From contig NZ_SPHO01000019.1 in NCBI RefSeq assembly GCF_005845215.1, positions 1 through 64,000 on the forward strand: DNA of 64,000 nt, written 5' to 3'. Positions 60,246 through 64,000 of this stretch are shown here, in pieces. Position numbers and translations under genes: made by a program. Position 1 is the first letter of the stretch. Each line of letters starts with the position of its first letter. The DNA is from Clostridium sp. 1001271st1 H5. GTDB lineage: Bacteria; Bacillota; Clostridia; Lachnospirales; Lachnospiraceae. Below the pieces are notes generated by a model, which was not told the DNA's origin, did not search any database, and saw nothing but the letters and a program-made list of their open reading frames with translations.

Positions 60246-61636
60246 CCTTTTACCTGTATCAGTTTTTCCGTATCCTTTTCTTCCCTGGCAGCCTCCTCCA
60301 TCATGGCGGACAGCTCCAGGATGCCGCCGTAACCGTACAGTCCTCCGTCCTCCACCATGTTTACAAAATAAGGCGTTCCTGTGAAATAGGCAGCCTTCTG
60401 TCCCACTGCCAGCACTTTTCCTCCCTTTTCCTGATGCCATGTCCTGGGAAGCACCGCCATCTTGTGGTACACCGTGGGACAGAGCAGCATCCGGGGACAA
60501 TGTTCTTTCAGCCAGGCAAGCGTATCCTCCTCCTCCGGCGATATGGTATCCGCATAAATCCGTTCCACCCGGAAACCGCATTTCACAAACAGCCTGGCCA
60601 TTCCCAGCGGTCTGGAAGAAACCGTATAGTCAATGGCCACCGACCATCCCTCCAGTTTCCTTGCAAGCGTTTCAAGGGCCGTCTCCGCCTTCTGCCACAG
60701 CTGGTCCAGTTCCCCGTCTTTCCACACCGCATTAAAGTCCAGTTCCAGCAAATCCGACAGGCATTTCCAGTGCTCCCTTATCTGTTCCCAGTCATAGCTC
60801 ACCGGCAGATAGACCCACTCCTGTCCCAGGCGCTCACTGAGTTCCTTCGCAGCAGGACGCCCCAGCGGATTTGTCACCAGATTGAGCCGCGATGATGCCA
60901 TGGCCTCATATTCCCCGAAGTCCCGGCAGGTGCATATATCTTTTAGGAAAAATCCGTTTTTTTCCAATATAGTGTGCAGCTCTGAGCTCCTTCCCATGGC
61001 CAGGTTATTGCCAATGATATTTATCTGCTGCCTGTGCATATCTGCCGGCTTTAACAGGGAATACAGCTGTTTTCTCATGAACGGGTCCGGCGGCATCTTT
61101 GTCTTTCTCATAATGGGGTTCATCCAGCACTGCACGAAGCCCACCTGCGGAAACCGTGTGTTCAGCTCCCGGAATACCATTTTCATATCTGTTCCAAGAA
61201 AATGATGGATACAGCTGGTAAACAGCAGCAGGGCCCTTGGCAGCACCGGCAGACCCTCCAGGATATGGGTCACGCCCTCAATGATGATATCCTCACAGTT
61301 CCCCTCCAGCACCGACTCCTCATCCACGGATATAGTGGAAAAACGGCGGCTGTCATTCAGCTCTGCAGCAGACAATACAACGCCCCGCAGGCAGCTCTGG
61401 GCACACACGAACACCTGGTGGCTCTCCGGCAGCAGCATCCCGATATGCACAATGGTCCATCCTCCCCTGGCCGGGGCGCTGTACTCCAATCCGTAGGTAA
61501 ACGGGGCCAGGCTGTCCACCTGGGACAGCGCAAGGGCCGCGTCCTGGCCTGCTGTACTCTGTCCGGTTCTATTCTGCCCGGTTATGCTCCGCCCGGCTAT
61601 CCCCTCCCCGGCACATTCATGCAGTTTCTTAAGCAT
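60227..61636 (-). CDS. Nitrogenase component 1-like subunit (first, NifD-type position)
   Basis: A 469-residue component 1 family protein. The N-terminal extension (residues 10-35) is encoded by a degenerate 15-bp repeat. The core starts FTYGLEYSAPARGGWTIVHI, followed by C78 and C82 (VFVCAQSCLRGVVLSAAEL) and C142 (FTSCIHHFLGTD), positioned like P-cluster ligands. The FeMo-cofactor histidine of NifD (within GPYHGF) is replaced by GLYGYGG at 432-438, and no clear equivalent of its Cys275 is seen. The extreme C terminus is GWGCCC. This argues against dinitrogen reduction and for a different reductase. It overlaps the NifH-like gene by 8 bases. Confidence 0.85.
   Translation of the reverse strand: MLKKLHECAGEGIAGRSITGQNRTGQSTAGQDAALALSQVDSLAPFTYGLEYSAPARGGWTIVHIGMLLPESHQVFVCAQSCLRGVVLSAAELNDSRRFSTISVDEESVLEGNCEDIIIEGVTHILEGLPVLPRALLLFTSCIHHFLGTDMKMVFRELNTRFPQVGFVQCWMNPIMRKTKMPPDPFMRKQLYSLLKPADMHRQQINIIGNNLAMGRSSELHTILEKNGFFLKDICTCRDFGEYEAMASSRLNLVTNPLGRPAAKELSERLGQEWVYLPVSYDWEQIREHWKCLSDLLELDFNAVWKDGELDQLWQKAETALETLARKLEGWSVAIDYTVSSRPLGMARLFVKCGFRVERIYADTISPEEEDTLAWLKEHCPRMLLCPTVYHKMAVLPRTWHQEKGGKVLAVGQKAAYFTGTPYFVNMVEDGGLYGYGGILELSAMMEEAAREEKDTEKLIQVKGWGCCC
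61559..61603. repeat. Degenerate 15-bp tandem repeat at the start of the NifD-like gene
   Basis: Three 15-bp units (61559-61573, 61574-61588, 61589-61603) share the pattern tctgcccggttat with substitutions. They encode the (I/T)(T/A)GQ(N/S)-type N-terminal extension. Confidence 0.7.
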
Positions 61637-62408
61637 AGGCTCTCTTCACCTCTTCCTCCCCGCAGGCCGCGAGAACAGCATCCGCCATTTTCCTGTACTG
61701 ACCCGCAATGCCGCTGTCCGGATAAGCTTCCATGACCGTCTTTCCAAGCTCCTCCGCCTCTCCCACCAGGGAGCTGTAATCCAGGGAAGCTATGATTTCC
61801 GTTCCCATATCCTCTGCCAGCTCCTCCACCTTTTCCTGTTCCCGCTTCACGCCTCTGCGGTTAAGGAGGATGCCTCCCAGGCTGGCATACCCTCTGGCCT
61901 CAAAGGATTTCACTGCTGTGGCAATATTGGCGGCCGCATAGATGGCCATGTTTTCCCCGGATGTAACAATAAATACCTTGTCCGCATACCCCTCCCGGAT
62001 GGGCATGGCAAACCCGCCGCAGACAACATCGCCCAGCACATCATAAATGACCACGTCCGGCTTATAAACCTCAAATGCATTTCTCTCCTCCAATGCCTCA
62101 AAGGCAGTGATGATTCCCCGCCCGGCGCACCCCATGCCAGGGGTAGGTCCTCCTGCCTCAGCGCAGAGCACACCCTTGCTTCCCTCTGTCACCAGCTCGT
62201 CCAGACCCGCCTTATCTCCCTTTGCCCGGATTATATCCAGGATGGAGGCCACGGCCCGTCCCTGATGAAGCTGTATGGTGGAATCCGCCTTTGGGTCGCA
62301 GCCTATCTGCATTACTTTGTACCCCCGCTCCGCCAGGGCCACTGACAAATTAGATGAGATGGTGGACTTTCCGATTCCGCCTTTTCCGTAAACCGCTATC
62401 TTTAACAT
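61629..62408 (-). CDS. NifH-like nitrogenase-family iron protein
   Basis: A 259-residue ATP-dependent reductase of the NifH/BchL/CfbC family. It has the P-loop GKGGIGKST at 8-16, GCDPKADST at 36-44, the two cysteines that hold the 4Fe-4S cluster between subunits (C94 in GMGCAGRG and C130 in GDVVCGG), and the arginine after C94 that is ADP-ribosylated in some NifH. It should pass single electrons to the component 1-like pair encoded next. No nifB, nifE/N or nifV is in the window. It is the first gene of the operon, behind an attenuator. Confidence 0.92.
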   Translation of the reverse strand: MLKIAVYGKGGIGKSTISSNLSVALAERGYKVMQIGCDPKADSTIQLHQGRAVASILDIIRAKGDKAGLDELVTEGSKGVLCAEAGGPTPGMGCAGRGIITAFEALEERNAFEVYKPDVVIYDVLGDVVCGGFAMPIREGYADKVFIVTSGENMAIYAAANIATAVKSFEARGYASLGGILLNRRGVKREQEKVEELAEDMGTEIIASLDYSSLVGEAEELGKTVMEAYPDSGIAGQYRKMADAVLAACGEEEVKRAYA

Positions 62409-62436
62409 ATCTTTCCTTCCCCTCTGTTCTTGAAAT

Positions 62437-62467
62437 AAAAAACCTCTCTCTGAAATTCAGAGAGAGG
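62437..62467 (-). terminator. Attenuator-type intrinsic terminator before the NifH-like gene
   Basis: In the leader RNA CCTCTCTCTGA pairs perfectly (11 bp) with TCAGAGAGAGG over the loop ATT, then TTTTTT. It lies 29 bases before the start codon and downstream of the operon promoter, so it must be regulated. AAAGAGAGAG at 62586-62577 could pair with the CTCTCTCT arm as an antiterminator. Confidence 0.88.
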
Positions 62468-62628
62468 ATATAATCAACAAGTCACGGCTTCCGCTGCAGG
62501 CACATAAGCCACACCCACAAACAGCGCACACCGGAAAATAACACAAACCGGCGCCTGCACAGCCAGGACAGTTCCGCTCTCTCTTTATCTCAGGGTTGCT
62601 TCGCATCAGAGAAAGGTTCTATTTAGTT
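62468..62628 (-). ncRNA. Structured leader RNA, candidate riboswitch
   Basis: About 160 bases between the probable transcription start and the terminator are rich in local pairing. Seen elements are a TGC-GAA-GCA hairpin flanked by TCTC/GAGA, a 7-bp closing stem TGCAGGC / GCCTGCA (62559-62553 with 62501-62495) and an inner GCGCCGG / CCGGTGTGCGC arm. There is no short leader ORF with an evident codon bias. I could not assign it to a riboswitch class with confidence. It is most of the 414-base gap between the two divergent genes. Confidence 0.55.
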
Positions 62629-62634
62629 ACTACC

Positions 62635-62663
62635 ATCATATTCCAGCTCCCGTGAAAAAGCAA
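62635..62663 (-). promoter_or_regulatory. Sigma-A promoter of the nitrogenase-like operon
   Basis: On the minus strand TTGCTT (62663-62658), a 17-base spacer and TATGAT (62640-62635). Transcription would start near 62628, giving a leader of about 220 bases. Confidence 0.75.
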
Positions 62664-62702
62664 GGGTTAAAAAAATATCTTGTCCTGCGCATTTTATTAG
62701 GC

Positions 62703-62732
62703 TTTACGAAAGGCCGGGACCCATGATATCAT
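62703..62732 (+). promoter_or_regulatory. Promoter of the TM1266-like gene
   Basis: TTTACG (62703-62708), an 18-base spacer and TATCAT (62727-62732) lie about 90 bases before the start. It diverges from the nitrogenase-like promoter, with about 40 bases between the two -35 boxes. Confidence 0.45.
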
Positions 62733-62822
62733 AACCACAGACAACCGCGGCCCGCATATGGGTGTGCATCTGATTTTTGCAGAGCCCTGCCGGGTAAAAA
62801 ACAATAAGGGAGGTTATACTTT

Positions 62823-63074
62823 ATGGAAGACCGTCTGGCTGTTATCAGCTGTATCATAAGCAACCCTGACTCTGTGGCAACGGTAAACGAAAAATTCCAC
62901 CTTCAGTCCAGTCTGATTATTGCCCGTCTGGGCGTTCCCTGCCGGGATTACGGGGTCTCCGTCATCAGCGTGGTTCTTCACGGAACCCAGAACCAAATCA
63001 GTTCCTTTGCCGGGGACCTGGGAAAGGTAGACGGTGTAAAGGTGAAATCCATTCAGGTGCCGGTCAACAAATAA
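62823..63074 (+). CDS. TM1266-like [FeFe]-hydrogenase system regulator
   Basis: An 83-residue ACT/NikR-C-like small protein: RLAVISCIISNPDSVATVNE, then YGVSVISVVLHGTQNQISSF and GKVDGVKVKSIQVPV. This matches the TM1266 family, found beside hydrogenase maturation genes and called a putative iron-only hydrogenase system regulator. No DNA-binding domain is visible, so it probably acts as a small-molecule sensor. GGGAGG precedes the ATG. It is divergent from the operon that ends in the HydE-like gene. Confidence 0.88.
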   Translation: MEDRLAVISCIISNPDSVATVNEKFHLQSSLIIARLGVPCRDYGVSVISVVLHGTQNQISSFAGDLGKVDGVKVKSIQVPVNK

Positions 63075-63093
63075 AAGAAAGGGAAGGAACCCC

Positions 63094-63408
63094 ATGGAAC
63101 ATTTGGAATGGCTGCTGTCCCTGGTAGCAAACATCGCAATCATTATATTTGAATTTATCGGCGTGGGCATCATCATATACTCAGGCCTCACAAGTTTCCT
63201 TAAATTCCTCCGCAAGTCCCCGGACACCAAGATTTATCTGGCAAAGGGCCTGGCCATGGGACTGGAATTCAAAATGGGAAGCGAAATCCTGCGCACGGTC
63301 GTGGTCCGGGAGTGGAAGGAAATAGGAATCGTGGCCGGCATCATTGCCCTGAGAGCCGCCCTTACCTTCCTGATTCACTGGGAAATCAAGGAAGAGGAAC
63401 GGGCCTGA
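63094..63408 (+). CDS. DUF1622 membrane protein
   Basis: A 104-residue protein with two hydrophobic segments near the N terminus (ANIAIIIFEFIGVGIIIYSG) and a third near the C terminus (IGIVAGIIALRAALTFLIHW), with KGLAMGLEFKMGSEILRTVV between them, the DUF1622 pattern. The function is unknown. It lies 19 bases after the TM1266-like gene and shares its terminator. Confidence 0.9.
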   Translation: MEHLEWLLSLVANIAIIIFEFIGVGIIIYSGLTSFLKFLRKSPDTKIYLAKGLAMGLEFKMGSEILRTVVVREWKEIGIVAGIIALRAALTFLIHWEIKEEERA

Positions 63409-63418
63409 TACACACAGT

Positions 63419-63468
63419 AAGACCGCGCTGCAGGGAAAATATCTCCCCGCTTAGCGCGGTCTTTCTTG
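63419..63468 (+). terminator. Intrinsic terminator after the DUF1622 gene
   Basis: AAGACCGCGCT pairs perfectly with AGCGCGGTCTT over a 23-base loop that can pair further (GGGG-like against CCCC), and TTCTTGTG follows. It begins 10 bases after the stop codon. Confidence 0.88.
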
Positions 63469-63552
63469 TGTCATGGTATGAACTGGGGGAGTAAAACCGG
63501 TTAATGCTCTGCCCTCTGCCGCTTCCCCTGCCACAAGGGCCTCCATAGTCCT

Positions 63553-64000
63553 CTATAGACGAATCCCGCACATACCCTTCAGTATTTCTTCCGCCCTGCC
63601 CATCATCTCAAGGCTGTCCTGGTTCTTATTCCTCCTGTCAATATAGTGGAAGGAGGGCACATCTGCGGGCACCAGCTTCAGGTCCCCTTTGTAAGACCTG
63701 ACCAGGTCCGGAATCTTTTCCACCTGGAGCTTTGCCTTCTGATACATGGTAAGCCTTACCTCCTGGCGGTTAATCACCACTTCTGTCACATATGCCCGGT
63801 GGGCCAGGGCCCTGATGGCCGCTATCTTAAGCAGGTTCTCCACACTGCGGGGTATATCCCCGAACCGGTCCATAAGCTCATCCTGCATATCCATATATTC
63901 TTCCTCTGTCTCAATGGCAGAGATACGTTTGTAGATATCCAGCTTCTGGTATTCATTCTTGATATAACGTCCGGGAATGTATGCATCGATATCGCATTCC
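63553..64000 (-). CDS. mfd: Transcription-repair coupling factor Mfd, C-terminal part
   Basis: Only the last 148 codons or so lie in the window; the gene runs past the right edge. The reading frame continues through YIPGRYIKNEYQKLDIY, the segment ISAIETEEEYMDMQDELMDR, then FGDIPRSVENLLKIAAIRAL and the C-terminal TRCF domain. Mfd removes stalled RNA polymerase at DNA lesions and recruits UvrA. The edge truncates it; there is no sign of a broken gene. Confidence 0.95.
   Translation of the reverse strand, partial: ECDIDAYIPGRYIKNEYQKLDIYKRISAIETEEEYMDMQDELMDRFGDIPRSVENLLKIAAIRALAHRAYVTEVVINRQEVRLTMYQKAKLQVEKIPDLVRSYKGDLKLVPADVPSFHYIDRRNKNQDSLEMMGRAEEILKGMCGIRL

Noticed and set aside
60246..60581. 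N-terminal extension of the second component 1-like subunit
   Set aside because: The extra 112 codons are in a shadow frame of the NifD-like gene with a low-complexity G and R-rich translation. The conserved protein begins at 60245.
54726..62408. Genuine nitrogen-fixation (nif) cluster
   Set aside because: The FeMo-cofactor histidine is absent, the component 1-like subunits are short and divergent, and nifB, nifE, nifN and nifV are not seen.
62468..62628. TPP or SAM-I riboswitch in the nitrogenase-like leader
   Set aside because: CTGAGATA recalls the TPP motif and GATGCGAAGCAACC recalls part of SAM-I, but the other conserved blocks and their order do not fit either class. It is left unassigned.
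1..64000. CRISPR arrays, insertion sequences, prophage, tRNA or rRNA genes
   Set aside because: None was recognised when reading both strands. The only tandem repeats are short in-frame 15-bp units inside coding genes.

Overview
The window looks like part of the chromosome of a flagellated, spore-forming gut clostridium of the Lachnospiraceae, most like the Enterocloster (Clostridium bolteae/clostridioforme) group. The reasons are a G+C content near the middle of the range, Gram-positive type flagellar genes (FliW, CsrA, FliY, FlbD, TIGR02530, no P/L-ring genes), SpoVT, choline-binding-repeat wall proteins and [FeFe]-hydrogenase-type accessory genes. The genus is an inference from gene content and style, not from an alignment.

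Layout. (1) 115-7488: housekeeping genes on the minus strand (tatD, a TraX-family gene, a GT4 glycosyltransferase, metG) and one plus-strand DUF885 lipoprotein. (2) 7669-24624: a tight 22-gene minus-strand operon reading flgM-flgN-flgK-flgL-DUF6470-fliW-csrA-(FlgN/FliT-like)-fliD-fliS-flgB-flgC-motB-fliM-fliY2-fliO-fliP-fliQ-fliR-flhB-ftsE-ftsX, headed by a sigma-28-type promoter. (3) 24910-26191: a ParA-like ATPase and a ComFB-domain protein with their own sigma-A promoter and terminator. (4) 26417-27916: flagellin, with its own sigma-28 promoter and a leader holding two GGA-loop hairpins that look like CsrA sites. (5) 28124-49821: a second 22-gene operon reading fliE-F-G-H-I-J-K-flgD-TIGR02530-flgE-flbD-motA-fliY1-flhA-fliA-flgF/G-flgG-fapA-(FliK-C-like)-fhlB-pilZ-vanY, with a sigma-A promoter and a terminator. 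(6) 50105-53866: an operon for a CwlO/PcsB-like NlpC/P60 hydrolase and two choline-binding-repeat proteins. (7) 54040-54588: spoVT.

(8) 54726-62408 is the most unusual region. It is a seven-gene minus-strand operon of a NifH-like reductase, two nitrogenase component-1-like subunits, a FecB/D/E-type ABC importer and a HydE-like radical SAM enzyme. It has a sigma-A promoter and a long structured leader that ends in a perfect intrinsic terminator, so it looks attenuated or riboswitch-controlled. Divergent from it, on the plus strand, are a TM1266-like hydrogenase-system regulator and a DUF1622 membrane protein. The window ends in the C-terminal part of mfd.

How the parts work together. The two flagellar operons plus flagellin encode the basal body, export gate, hook, filament, stator and C-ring, with regulation by FliA/FlgM and FliW/CsrA. 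They do not contain flhF, flhG, fliL or chemotaxis genes, which must be elsewhere or missing. The nitrogenase-like operon keeps the iron-sulfur ligands of NifH and P-cluster-like cysteines but not the FeMo-cofactor histidine. It is therefore more likely a reductase of some other substrate or tetrapyrrole than a nitrogen fixer.
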